Shown here: positions 50,585 to 59,130 of the stretch, piece by piece
Layout of the letters: every line of letters begins with the position of its first letter
How positions within the stretch are numbered: position 1 is the stretch's first letter
Assembly: GCF_009733595.1 (NCBI RefSeq)
Contig: NZ_WOFH01000008.1
Coordinates: forward strand, 186,001 to 250,000
Length of the DNA stretch: 64,000 nucleotides
DNA from: Actinomadura litoris
GTDB lineage: Bacteria > Actinomycetota > Actinomycetes > Streptosporangiales > Streptosporangiaceae
Reading direction: 5' to 3'
Program-made: the position numbers and the translations under genes
Notes under the pieces: model-generated
Databases searched by the model: none
What the model was told of the DNA's origin: nothing
The model's input: the letters and a program-made list of their open reading frames with translations, nothing else

Positions 50585-53143
50585 ATGGGCACGCGGGGCA
50601 CGCGGGGGACGTGGCGCGTCTACCTGGGCGCGGCGCCGGGGGTCGGCAAGACCTACGCGATGCTGAACGAGGGGCGGCGGCGCGCCGGGCGGGGCGCCGA
50701 CGTCGTCGTCGGCCTCGCCGAGACGCACGGGCGGCCGCACACCGCCGAGCAGCTCGGCGGTCTGGAGGTCGTCCCCCGGCACGAGCGCCTCTACCGGGGC
50801 GCGGCGTTCACCGAGATGGACCTGGACGCCGTGCTCGCCCGCCGGCCCGAGATCGCGCTGGTGGACGAGCTGGCGCACACCAACGTCCCCGGCTGCCGCA
50901 ACGCCAAGCGCTGGCAGGACATCCAGGAGCTGCTGGACGCGGGCATCGACGTGATCTCCACCGTCAACATCCAGCACCTGGAGTCGCTGAACGACGTGGT
51001 CGAGCGGATCACCGGGGTCCGGCAGCGCGAGACCGTCCCGGACGCCGTCGTGCGCCGCGCCGACCAGGTCGAGCTGGTCGACATGACGCCCGAGGCGCTG
51101 CGCCGCCGCCTGGCGCACGGCAACGTCTACGCGCCCGGACGGGTCGACGCGGCACTCGCCCACTACTTCCGGGCGGGCAACCTCGCCGCGCTGCGGGAGC
51201 TGGCGCTGCTGTGGGTGGCCGACCGGGTGGACGAAGGCCTGGCCCGCTACCGCGACCAGCACGACATCACCGAGCGGTGGGAGGCGCGGGAGCGGATCGT
51301 GGTGGCGCTCACCGGCGGCCCGGAGGGCGAGACGCTCGTCCGCCGCGCCGCGCGGCTCGCCGCCCGCGCCGGGCACGCCGACCTGCTCGCCGTCCGGGTG
51401 TTGCGCAGCGACGGCCTCAGTGAGGGCTCGCCGCGGACGCTGGCGGGTCAGCGCGCGCTGCTGGAGAGCCTGGGCGGGACCTACCACCAGGTCGTCGGCG
51501 ACCAGGTCGCGCGGGCGCTGCTGGAGTTCGCGCGCGGCGTCAACGCCACCCAGCTCGTGCTCGGGTCGAGCCGCCGCCCGGCGTGGCAGGCGGTGCTCGG
51601 GCCCGGCGTCGGCGCGACCGTCAGCCGGGACGCCGGGGACCTCGACGTCCACATCGTCACCCACGAGCACGTCGGCAAGGGGCGCGGGATCGCGCGGACG
51701 GCCGGGTCGGCGCTGAGCCCCCGCCGCAGGGCCGCCGGCTGGGCGCTGTCGGCGCTCGGCCCGCCGCTGCTGACCGCCCTGCTGTCGAGCGGCTTCGGGC
51801 ACTTCGGGCTGGTCACCGACATCCTGCTCTACCTGGCGCTGACCGTCGGGGTCGCGCTGGCGGGCGGGCTGTGGCCCGCGGTGGCGGCGGCGGTGCTGGG
51901 CAGCCTGCTCGCGAACTGGTTCTTCACCCCGCCCTTCCACACGCTGACGATCGCCGACGCGCAGAACGCGCTCGCGCTGGCGATCTTCATCGGGGTCGCG
52001 GTGGCGGTGTCGTCGGTGGTGGACCTGGCCGCCCGCCGCACCCGGCAGGCCGCCCAGAGCAGCGCCGAGGCCGAGACGCTGGGCCTGCTGGCCTCCAGCG
52101 TGCTGCGCGGGGAGCGGGCGCTCCCGGCGCTGCTGGAACGCGTCCGGGAGACGTTCGGGGTCACCTCGGCCGCGCTGCTGGAGCGGGACGACGGCGGGTG
52201 GAACGTGCTGGGCGCCACCGGGCCCGACCCCTGCGGGCGTCCCGAGGACGCGGAGGTGCGGGCGCCGGTCGCGGAGGGCGCGGAACCCGGCGGCGAGGGC
52301 GAGACGGTGCTCGCGCTGCGCGGACGGGTGCTCCCCGCGGCCGACCGGCGGGTGCTGTCGGCGTTCGCCTCGCAGGCGGCGGCCGTCCTGGAGTGGCGGC
52401 GGCTGGCCGAGGAGGCGGCGCGGGCCCGGCGGCTGGCCGAGGGCAACAAGATCCGCACGGCGCTGCTGGCGGCGGTCTCGCACGACCTGCGCACCCCGCT
52501 GGCCTCGATCAAGGCGGGCGTGAGCAGCCTGCGCGCCGCCGACGTGGACTTCGCCCCCGAGGACGAGGCGGAGCTGCTCGCCACGATCGAGGAGTCCGCC
52601 GACCGCCTGGACGGGCTCATCGGCAACCTCCTGGACATGAGCCGGTTGCAGACCGGCGCCGTCGTCCCGCTCGTCCGGCACGTCAGCGTGGAGGAGGTGC
52701 TGCCCGGCGCGCTGCGCGGCGTCCCCGGGGACCGCGTCGAGACCGACGTGCCCGAGGCGCTGCCGCCGGTCGAGGCCGACCCGGGGCTGCTGGAGCGGGC
52801 CCTCGCCAACGTGGTGGAGAACGCCGTCCGGCACAGCCGCGAGCCGGTGCTGGTGTCGGGCAGCGAGCTGCGGCTCGGGCGCAGGCCGGGCCGGATCGAG
52901 ATCCGCGTCGCCGACCGGGGCCCGGGGGTGCCCGACGCGGCGAAGGAGCGCGTGTTCGCGCCGTTCCAGCGGCTCGGCGACGCGCCCCGGGGCACCGGGG
53001 TCGGGCTCGGGCTGGCGGTCGCCCGCGGCTTCACCGAGGCCATGGGCGGGACGCTGCACGCCGAGGACACCCCGGGCGGCGGCCTGACCATGGTCTTCGC
53101 GCTGCCGCCCGCGGCCGCGCCCGAGCCCCGGGAGGGACGATGA
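50585..53143 (+). CDS. kdpD: KdpD, potassium-responsive sensor histidine kinase
   Basis: 852 aa. The N-terminal KdpD domain has a P-loop (GAAPGVGKTYAML) and LVDELAHTNVPG, followed by a universal-stress-like domain (about 235-350). Four TM helices come next (about 390-480; PPLLTALLSSGFGHFGLVTD, FHTLTIADAQNALALAIFIG), then a GAF-like region. The kinase core has phospho-acceptor His in AAVSHDLRTPLASIKAG and ATP-binding NVVENAVRHS, GPGVPD and GTGVGLGLAVARG. The start at 50585 has GGAGGT about 10 nt upstream and matches the family N-terminus; ATG 50504 in frame is possible but adds a Gly-rich lead. Confidence 0.95.
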   Translation: MGTRGTRGTWRVYLGAAPGVGKTYAMLNEGRRRAGRGADVVVGLAETHGRPHTAEQLGGLEVVPRHERLYRGAAFTEMDLDAVLARRPEIALVDELAHTNVPGCRNAKRWQDIQELLDAGIDVISTVNIQHLESLNDVVERITGVRQRETVPDAVVRRADQVELVDMTPEALRRRLAHGNVYAPGRVDAALAHYFRAGNLAALRELALLWVADRVDEGLARYRDQHDITERWEARERIVVALTGGPEGETLVRRAARLAARAGHADLLAVRVLRSDGLSEGSPRTLAGQRALLESLGGTYHQVVGDQVARALLEFARGVNATQLVLGSSRRPAWQAVLGPGVGATVSRDAGDLDVHIVTHEHVGKGRGIARTAGSALSPRRRAAGWALSALGPPLLTALLSSGFGHFGLVTDILLYLALTVGVALAGGLWPAVAAAVLGSLLANWFFTPPFHTLTIADAQNALALAIFIGVAVAVSSVVDLAARRTRQAAQSSAEAETLGLLASSVLRGERALPALLERVRETFGVTSAALLERDDGGWNVLGATGPDPCGRPEDAEVRAPVAEGAEPGGEGETVLALRGRVLPAADRRVLSAFASQAAAVLEWRRLAEEAARARRLAEGNKIRTALLAAVSHDLRTPLASIKAGVSSLRAADVDFAPEDEAELLATIEESADRLDGLIGNLLDMSRLQTGAVVPLVRHVSVEEVLPGALRGVPGDRVETDVPEALPPVEADPGLLERALANVVENAVRHSREPVLVSGSELRLGRRPGRIEIRVADRGPGVPDAAKERVFAPFQRLGDAPRGTGVGLGLAVARGFTEAMGGTLHAEDTPGGGLTMVFALPPAAAPEPREGR

Positions 53144-53814
53144 CGCGGGTGCTGCTGGTCGAGGACGAGCCGCAGATCGTCCGGGCGCTGCGGATCAACC
53201 TGCGGGCGCGCGGCTACGAGGTCGACGCGGCGCCCGACGGCAGGAGCGCGCTGGAGGCGGCCGCGCGCCGCCCCCCGGACGTGGTGGTCCTCGACCTCGG
53301 CCTGCCCGATATGGACGGCGTCGAGGTGATCCGGGGCCTGCGCGGCTGGACCGGGGTGCCGATCATCGTGCTGTCGGCGCGGCACGCCTCCGCCGAGAAG
53401 GTCGCGGCGCTCGACATCGGCGCCGACGACTACGTCACCAAGCCGTTCGGCATGGACGAGCTGCTGGCGCGGCTGCGCGCGGCCGTGCGGCGCGCGCGGC
53501 CCGCCGACGAGGCGCCGGTGGTGGAGACCGGGGACTTCACCGTGGACCTCGCCGCCAAGCGGGTGGAGCGGGACGGCGCGGACGTCCGGCTGACGCCGAC
53601 CGAGTGGCACATCCTGGAGCTGCTCGTCCGCGACGCCGGGCGGCTGGTCAGCCAGCGGCAGCTGCTGCGCGAGGTGTGGGGGCCCTCCTATGAGAAGGAG
53701 ACCAACTACCTGCGCGTCTACCTCGCGCAGCTGCGCCGCAAGCTGGAGCCCGACCCGGCGCGGCCCCGGCACCTGATCACCGAGCCGGGCATGGGCTACC
53801 GCTTCGAACCCTGA
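53140..53814 (+). CDS. kdpE: KdpE, OmpR-class response regulator
   Basis: 224 aa. Receiver domain with acidic pocket (LLVEDEP), phospho-acceptor Asp in VVVLDLGLPDMDG, LSAR switch and Lys in YVTKPFG; C-terminal winged helix (LTPTEWHILELLVRDAGRLV, VYLAQLRRKLE). It activates kdp transcription when phosphorylated by KdpD, probably through the repeats at 45447-45497. The start overlaps the kdpD stop (ATGA). Confidence 0.97.
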   Translation: MTRVLLVEDEPQIVRALRINLRARGYEVDAAPDGRSALEAAARRPPDVVVLDLGLPDMDGVEVIRGLRGWTGVPIIVLSARHASAEKVAALDIGADDYVTKPFGMDELLARLRAAVRRARPADEAPVVETGDFTVDLAAKRVERDGADVRLTPTEWHILELLVRDAGRLVSQRQLLREVWGPSYEKETNYLRVYLAQLRRKLEPDPARPRHLITEPGMGYRFEP

Positions 53815-53838
53815 GCCCGTGCCGGCGGGCCCAGGGGG

Positions 53839-54621
53839 TCAGAGCATGACCCGGCCGCCCGCGACGTCGACGGTGAGGCCGGTCAGCCAGGACGCCTGCG
53901 CGGACGCGAGGAACAGCGCGGCGCCCGCGACGTCGGCGGGCTCGCCGAGCCGGCCGAGCGGGTGGGCGGCCGCGACGGCCTCCTGGACCTCCGGCGGCAT
54001 GTGGCGCGCGGTGCGCTCGGTGCGGATCGCCGCGGGGGCGAGGCAGTTGGCGCGCACGCCGTCCGGCCCGACCTCGGCGGCGACGTGCCGGGTGAGCGCC
54101 TGGACGCCCGCCTTCGCCGCCTCGTAGGCGACCGGCGCGCCCCAGCGGTTGCCCGCGTCGCGCCCGCCGCCCGGGAGGTTGGTGGGCAGCCGCCCGGCCG
54201 AGGACGACATCGTGAGGATCGAGCCCGCCCGCCGCTCCTGCATCCCGGGCAGGAAGCTCTTCAGCGTGAGGAACGTGGCGGTGAGGTTGCCGTCGACGAC
54301 CGAGCGCCACTCCTGCTCGCTCATGGACGCGGTGGGCCCCGGCCGGGCGATGCCGCCGCCCGCGAAGGCGCACAGGACGCCCACCGGGCCGAGCTCGTCC
54401 TCGACCAGGCGCCGGGCGTCCTCGATCGCGGCGAGGTCGGTCACGTCGGCGACCAGGCCCAGTCCGCCGGTCTCGGCGGCGACCTTCTCCAGCGCCGCGC
54501 CGTCGCGGCCGAGGACCGCGACCTTGGCGCCCTCGGCGGCGAACGCGCGGGCGGTGTGGGCGCCGATGCCGCGCGAGCCGCCGGTGACCACGACGACGGC
54601 TCCGGCGAGTTCGGTGTACAT
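53839..54621 (-). CDS. SDR-family oxidoreductase
   Basis: 260-aa canonical classical SDR: TGGSRGIGAH cofactor motif, LCAFAGGG in the NNAG position, Ser in MSSSAGRLP, YEAAK as YxxxK and VDVAGG end. An insert (GGGRDAGNRWGAP) sits between the catalytic Ser and Tyr, longer than usual. Substrate not evident. It has its own promoter with a palindromic operator and follows the sugar ABC genes on the same strand, so it might act in the same carbohydrate pathway. Confidence 0.87.
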   Translation of the reverse strand: MYTELAGAVVVVTGGSRGIGAHTARAFAAEGAKVAVLGRDGAALEKVAAETGGLGLVADVTDLAAIEDARRLVEDELGPVGVLCAFAGGGIARPGPTASMSEQEWRSVVDGNLTATFLTLKSFLPGMQERRAGSILTMSSSAGRLPTNLPGGGRDAGNRWGAPVAYEAAKAGVQALTRHVAAEVGPDGVRANCLAPAAIRTERTARHMPPEVQEAVAAAHPLGRLGEPADVAGAALFLASAQASWLTGLTVDVAGGRVML

Positions 54622-54685
54622 CTGGGCTCCTCAGCGGGTGTCGGACAGGGAAGGGACGCGGGTGAGCGCCCCGCCTCCAGACTGA

Positions 54686-54708
54686 GTGAGCGCTCACCCA
54701 TTTGTCAA
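54686..54708 (-). promoter_or_regulatory. TTGACA promoter with embedded palindromic operator
   Basis: On the minus strand a perfect -35 TTGACA (54708-54703) is followed by the palindrome GTGAGCGCTCAC (54697-54686), part of an 18-bp imperfect palindrome. TCAGTC at spacing 17 is a weak -10. A TetR- or GntR-type repressor is the likely binder; no regulator gene is adjacent. Confidence 0.55.
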
Positions 54709-54741
54709 GCGCACGGCGCCGCGCGGCACCCGGCGGGGACG

Positions 54742-55677
54742 TCAGGTCTCGCGGCGGCGCAGGGCCTGGTCGAGGGTCACGGCGGAAAGGATCAGCAGGC
54801 CCTCGATGACCTGCTTGTAGGTGGGGTTCCAGCCGAGCAGGTTGAAGCCGTTGGAGATGAGCGTGAGGATCAGCACGCCGACCATGCCGCGCCACACCGC
54901 GCCCTCGCCGCCGAGGATGCTGGTGCCGCCGAGGACGACGGCGGCGATCGCGGTCAGCTCCAGCAGGTTCCCGATGCCGGGCTGGGCGGAGCCGCCCCGG
55001 GCGGCCATGACGAGCCCGGCCGTCCCGGCGCAGGCGCCGCTGGCGGCGAACACCGCGACCCGCACGGGCCCGGTCCTGATCCCCGACAGCCGCGCCGCCT
55101 CGGGGTTGCCGCCGACGGCGTGGACGCTCCGTCCGAACGCGGTCGCCGACAGCAGCACCGTGGCCGCGGCGGCGACGCCCGCGAGCACGAGGGTCGCGGC
55201 GGTGATCCCGCCGAGCGCGGTGGGCCAGCCGATCATCTGGAACGCGTCGAGCTGCGCGGCGCGCGGGTAGACGATGGCGCCGCCGGTGATCACGACGGCG
55301 AGGCCCCGGTAGACGATGCTGAGCGCGAGCGTCGCGATGAAGGAGTGGACGCGCGACAGCACGACGGCGAGCCCGGTGGCCGTCCCCATCAGGGCCCCGG
55401 TCGCGACGCCCGCCGCGTATCCGGCGGGGACGCCCGCCGACCGGGTGACGATGACGGCGACGACCGCGCTCACCGCGAGGACGGCGCCGCAGGCGAGGTC
55501 GAACACCCCGCAGACGACGCACAGCGTCATGCCGCAGGCCAGCAGCCCGACGACGACGGCCTGGTCGAGGAGGTTGACCAGGTTGCCCTTGGTCAGGAAC
55601 GTGTCGGTGGACAGCGACAGCGCGAGGACGAGCGCGGCGAGGGCCACCACCACGCCGTGGTCGCGGAGCGTCCTCAC
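54742..55677 (-). CDS. Sugar ABC transporter permease, RbsC-like
   Basis: 311 aa, about 8-10 TM helices. Family motifs: DTFLTKGNLVNLLDQAVVVG, GMTLCVVCGVFDLACGAVLA, AVGGNPEAARLSGI and the C-terminal ISNGFNLLGWNPTYKQVIEG. It forms the channel for a pentose- or inositol-type ligand. The GTG start overlaps the ATPase stop (GTGA). Last gene of the importer operon. Confidence 0.93.
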   Translation of the reverse strand: MRTLRDHGVVVALAALVLALSLSTDTFLTKGNLVNLLDQAVVVGLLACGMTLCVVCGVFDLACGAVLAVSAVVAVIVTRSAGVPAGYAAGVATGALMGTATGLAVVLSRVHSFIATLALSIVYRGLAVVITGGAIVYPRAAQLDAFQMIGWPTALGGITAATLVLAGVAAAATVLLSATAFGRSVHAVGGNPEAARLSGIRTGPVRVAVFAASGACAGTAGLVMAARGGSAQPGIGNLLELTAIAAVVLGGTSILGGEGAVWRGMVGVLILTLISNGFNLLGWNPTYKQVIEGLLILSAVTLDQALRRRET

Positions 55678-57137
55678 CGCAGGCCCGCGAGCGCGAGGAC
55701 GTCCCCGGCGCGCGCCGCGCCGCGCGGGCACTCCCCCGCGATCGCGCCGCCGCGCATGACCAGCACGCGGTGCGCGAGCCCGAGCACCTCCTCGACCTCC
55801 GAGGAGGCGACGAGCACCGCCGTCCCCCGCGCCGCGAGGTCGGTGACCAGCCGGTGGATCTGGGCCTTGGCGGCGACGTCCACGCCGCGGGTCGGCTCGT
55901 CGGCGAGCAGGACGCGGGGGCGGCGGACGAGCCACTTGCCGAAGACCGCGCGCTGCTGGTTGCCGCCCGACAGCGTCCACGCGGGCCGGTCGAGGCCGGT
56001 GCCGCGGACGCCGAGGCCGTCGGCGGTGGCCTGGGCGGCGCGCCGCTCGGCGCCCCTACGCACGACGCGCAGGGGGCGGCGGCCCGGCAGCGCGGTCATG
56101 CGCAGGTTCTCGGTGGTGGGCCTGACCAGAACGAGCCCGTGCTCGGCGCGCGACTCGGGCACGAGCGCCATGCCGAGCGCGATCGCCGCCGCCGGTCCGC
56201 CCCGGGCCCGCAGCGGCCGTCCGGCGACGCGCACCTCGCCGGAGTCCCGGCGGTCGGCGCCGAACAGCAGCCGGAGCGTCTCGGTGCGCCCGCTGCCGAC
56301 CAGGCCCGCGAGCCCGACGATCTCCCCGGCCCTGACCCGCAACGACACCCCGCGCACGGCGTCGCCCCTGGACAGCTCCCGGGCCTCCAGGAGCACCGGC
56401 GAGCCGGCGGGGACGGGCTCCGGCTCGGGGTAGCGGGTCTCGACGGGGCGTCCGGCGATCTCCTCCAGCAGGCCGCCTGCGGTGCGGTCGGCGGCGGGCG
56501 CGGTGGAGACGTGCCGCCCGTCGCGCAGGACGGTGACGGTGTCGCAGCCGTCCAGGACCTCCTCCAGCCGGTGGGAGATGAGCACGATCCCGGTTCCGTC
56601 GGCGGCGAGGCGGCGGGCGAGGGCGAGCAGCAGCGCGGCGTCGGTGCGGGGCAGCAGCGCGGTCGGCTCGTCCAGCACGAGGAGCCGCGCGCCGTGGGCG
56701 AGCGCGCGCAGGATCTCGGTCCGCTGCCGCTGGACGAGCGGCAGGTCCCCGGCCCGCGCGGCGGCGGGCAGGTCGAAGCCGGTGCGGTCGAGGAGCGCGG
56801 CGAACCGCTCCCGCCTCCGGGTGGCGTGCGGGGTGCCCAGGAAGACGTTGTCGAGGACGCTCAGCCCCGGGACGATCGCGCCCTCCTGCGTGACGAGCGC
56901 GATGCCGTGGCGCAGCGCGTCCCGGGGCGCCCGGAGCCGGACGGGCGCGCCGTCGACCGTGACGCGCCCGGAGTCCGGACGGACCGCCCCGCACAGCACC
57001 CGCGCGAGCGTGCTCTTGCCCGCGCCGTTCTCCCCCACGACGCCGTGGACCCGCCCGCCGGGCAGATCCAGCGTCACCTCGCGCAGGACGGCCGTCCCGC
57101 CGTAGCTCTTGCCGATCCGGTCGAGCGCGACGTCCAT
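55674..57137 (-). CDS. Sugar ABC transporter double ATPase, RbsA-like
   Basis: 487 aa with two ABC domains. Domain 1: Walker A GENGAGKST, Walker B LLVLDEPTALL; its signature reads LPLVQRQRTEI, lacking the canonical LSGGQ, as often in the first half of RbsA-type proteins. Domain 2: degenerate Walker A (GLVGSGRTE), intact signature LSGGNQQRA and LLADEPTRGVD. Such asymmetry is normal for carbohydrate importers of this group. Seven bases separate it from the binding-protein gene. Confidence 0.93.
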   Translation of the reverse strand: MDVALDRIGKSYGGTAVLREVTLDLPGGRVHGVVGENGAGKSTLARVLCGAVRPDSGRVTVDGAPVRLRAPRDALRHGIALVTQEGAIVPGLSVLDNVFLGTPHATRRRERFAALLDRTGFDLPAAARAGDLPLVQRQRTEILRALAHGARLLVLDEPTALLPRTDAALLLALARRLAADGTGIVLISHRLEEVLDGCDTVTVLRDGRHVSTAPAADRTAGGLLEEIAGRPVETRYPEPEPVPAGSPVLLEARELSRGDAVRGVSLRVRAGEIVGLAGLVGSGRTETLRLLFGADRRDSGEVRVAGRPLRARGGPAAAIALGMALVPESRAEHGLVLVRPTTENLRMTALPGRRPLRVVRRGAERRAAQATADGLGVRGTGLDRPAWTLSGGNQQRAVFGKWLVRRPRVLLADEPTRGVDVAAKAQIHRLVTDLAARGTAVLVASSEVEEVLGLAHRVLVMRGGAIAGECPRGAARAGDVLALAGLR

Positions 57138-57144
57138 GCCCCGG

Positions 57145-58143
57145 CTACTCGTCGTACTCGCCGGTGACGCCGGGGAGCGTGGCCTTGGTGAGCCTGCCCT
57201 CGTCCGGCACGAGCGAGGCCATGTCGACGGCCGCCGGCACGTTCTGCCCGGCCGCCTTCGCGAGGCCCAGCTCGGCGGCCTTGGCGCCCGCCGTCCGCAC
57301 CGGCAGGTACGGGATGCCGAACCAGCGGCCCTCACGGACGGCCGCGACCGCCTGCCGCGACGCGCCGTTGCCGACGTAGAGGATCTTCTTGCCCCTGGCG
57401 ACGCCCTCGGCGCCGAGCAGCGCCTGCGACGAGCCGAGCACGACCTGCACGTCCGGGTGGGCCTGGAGCACGTCCTGCATGGCCTTGCGCCCGGAGTCCT
57501 TGGTGTAGCCGCCCTCGACCGTCGGGAGCACCTTCACGCCCGGGGAGTTCTTGAGCGTGGACACGACCGCCTGCGTGCGGGCGTTGTCCAGCGGCAGCGT
57601 CTTCATGCCCTCCAGGTAGGCGACCTCGCACGACTTCGCCTTGCGGCTCGCGCAGGCGGCCGCGCCCAGCTCGCCGAGCCGGCGGCCGTTGCGGGCGGGC
57701 ACGTCGACCAGCGAGACCGCGCCGGGCACCTGCGGCTGCTCGGTGTCGTACCGGGTGCCGACCGGAGTGAACTGCACGACGACCGCGATGCCCTCCCGCA
57801 CGGCCGCGCGGACGGCGGGGAACACCGCCGTCCCGTCGTTGGCCTGCACGACGAACACGCCGAAGCGCTTCGCGGTCACCGCGTCCTGGATCTGCCGCAC
57901 CTGGAGTTGGGCGTCGAACGCCGAGTCGAAGAACTCCGCCGTCGCGCCCGACTTTCCGGCCTGCTGTTTCACGCCGTCGAACGTCGCGACCGTGAACGAG
58001 TTGGCCTTGGCGAACCCGAAGAACGCGATGTGCTTGGCATTCTTCCCCTCGCTCTTCTTCTCCCCGTCGTTCGGGTCGGAACAGCCCGCCGCCAGCAACG
58101 CCATGCCGAGGGCGGCCGCGGCCACCGCGTGATGCGCTCTCAT
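57145..58143 (-). CDS. Sugar ABC transporter substrate-binding lipoprotein (Peripla_BP_4 family)
   Basis: 332 aa. Lipoprotein signal with lipobox LLAAGC (Cys at about 21), acidic/basic linker (DPNDGEKKSEGKNAK), then IAFFGFAKANSFTVATFDGV as the first strand-helix of a periplasmic-binding-protein-like domain; VVLGSSQALLGAEGV and YVGNGASRQAVAAV belong to the second lobe. The ligand could be inositol because the iol operon lies just upstream, but this is inference. The start ATG overlaps the methyltransferase stop (ATGA). Confidence 0.9.
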   Translation of the reverse strand: MRAHHAVAAAALGMALLAAGCSDPNDGEKKSEGKNAKHIAFFGFAKANSFTVATFDGVKQQAGKSGATAEFFDSAFDAQLQVRQIQDAVTAKRFGVFVVQANDGTAVFPAVRAAVREGIAVVVQFTPVGTRYDTEQPQVPGAVSLVDVPARNGRRLGELGAAACASRKAKSCEVAYLEGMKTLPLDNARTQAVVSTLKNSPGVKVLPTVEGGYTKDSGRKAMQDVLQAHPDVQVVLGSSQALLGAEGVARGKKILYVGNGASRQAVAAVREGRWFGIPYLPVRTAGAKAAELGLAKAAGQNVPAAVDMASLVPDEGRLTKATLPGVTGEYDE

Positions 58144-58940
58144 CTTCTGCGTCCGACTCCCACGTAGAACCATTCGCCACCGGGACGGGTGCGGTCCGCC
58201 TCGCCGTCGGGCCGCCATTCGTTCACCTGCGTCACCCCGGGCTCCACCAGGTCGAATCCCGTGAAGAAACGGGAGATGGCCGCGTGCGAGCGGTGGACCA
58301 GCGGAGCCGTCGCGCCCTGGTAGACCTCGCGCGCGGCGGCGCCCTCCTCCGGGTGCGCGTCGTCGGTCAGATGGGAGACGATCAGGTGGCTGCCCGGCGC
58401 CAGCGGCGCCGTGAACTCACCGACGACTCCCCACGGGTCCTCGTCGTCGGTGAGGCAGTGCAGGATCGCCACGAACATCACCGCGACCGGTTCGGAGAAG
58501 TCGATCAGGCGCCGCACGTCCGGGTGCCCGAGGATCTCGCCGGGCCGCCGGATGTCCTTGGAGACGACGGTCGTGGTGTCGTCGATCGCCCGCAGCGCCC
58601 GCGCGTGCGTCAGGACCACGGGGTCGTAGTCGACGTAGACCACATGGGCGTCCGGGACGACGCTCTTGGCGACCTCGTGGACGTTGTCCTGCGTGGGAAG
58701 ACCCGTTCCGAGGTCGAGGAACTGGCGGATGCCCTGCTCGGCCGCCAGCCGGACGGAGCGTCCGAGGAAACGCCGGTTGGCCACGCAGATGTCGCGGCTC
58801 GGGCCGAGCGCCATGATCTTCTCGGCGGCCTCGCGGTCGGCGGGGTAATTGTCCTTACCGCCCAGGTAATAATCGTACATTCGGGCAGCATTCGGGGTAT
58901 CCACGTCCGGCGTGTACGGCTCGATGCCGGGCTCGGTCAA
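58140..58940 (-). CDS. SAM-dependent methyltransferase, DUF574/SAV_2177 family
   Basis: 266 aa. ARMYDYYLGGKDNYPADREA is the family signature; QFLDLGTGLPTQDNVHEVA is SAM motif I; YVDYDPVVLTHARAL and DIRRPGEIL follow. Large actinobacteria encode many copies of this family, mostly of unknown substrate. The TTG at 58940 is chosen for the GGGGGAGG site 7 nt upstream; an ATG nine codons earlier adds a Gly-rich lead. It is unusual that its stop overlaps the binding-protein start, so it is the first gene of the importer operon. Confidence 0.85.
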   Translation of the reverse strand: MTEPGIEPYTPDVDTPNAARMYDYYLGGKDNYPADREAAEKIMALGPSRDICVANRRFLGRSVRLAAEQGIRQFLDLGTGLPTQDNVHEVAKSVVPDAHVVYVDYDPVVLTHARALRAIDDTTTVVSKDIRRPGEILGHPDVRRLIDFSEPVAVMFVAILHCLTDDEDPWGVVGEFTAPLAPGSHLIVSHLTDDAHPEEGAAAREVYQGATAPLVHRSHAAISRFFTGFDLVEPGVTQVNEWRPDGEADRTRPGGEWFYVGVGRRR

Positions 58941-59087
58941 CGCGGCACCTCCCCCAGGGAGCGGCATGCGGGGCGAAAGATCGTCACCGCAGGGATCATA
59001 ACGCCGGAAGCGCGCGTTCTCGCCGTTTCACGAGCGATAGGCGATCTTCACCACGGATTCACCATGAAACCGGCCAGGAACGACAAG

Positions 59088-59112
59088 GCGGGCCCGCCAG
59101 GGGCGGGCCCGC
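59088..59112 (-). terminator. Terminator of the iol operon
   Basis: An 11-bp perfect stem, GCGGGCCCGCC (59088-59098) with 59102-59112, around a 3-nt loop, 19 nt after the iolD stop on the minus strand. All G-C apart from the loop, with CTTGTCG following. Confidence 0.75.
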
Positions 59113-59130
59113 TCAGAACTCGGAAAACCT

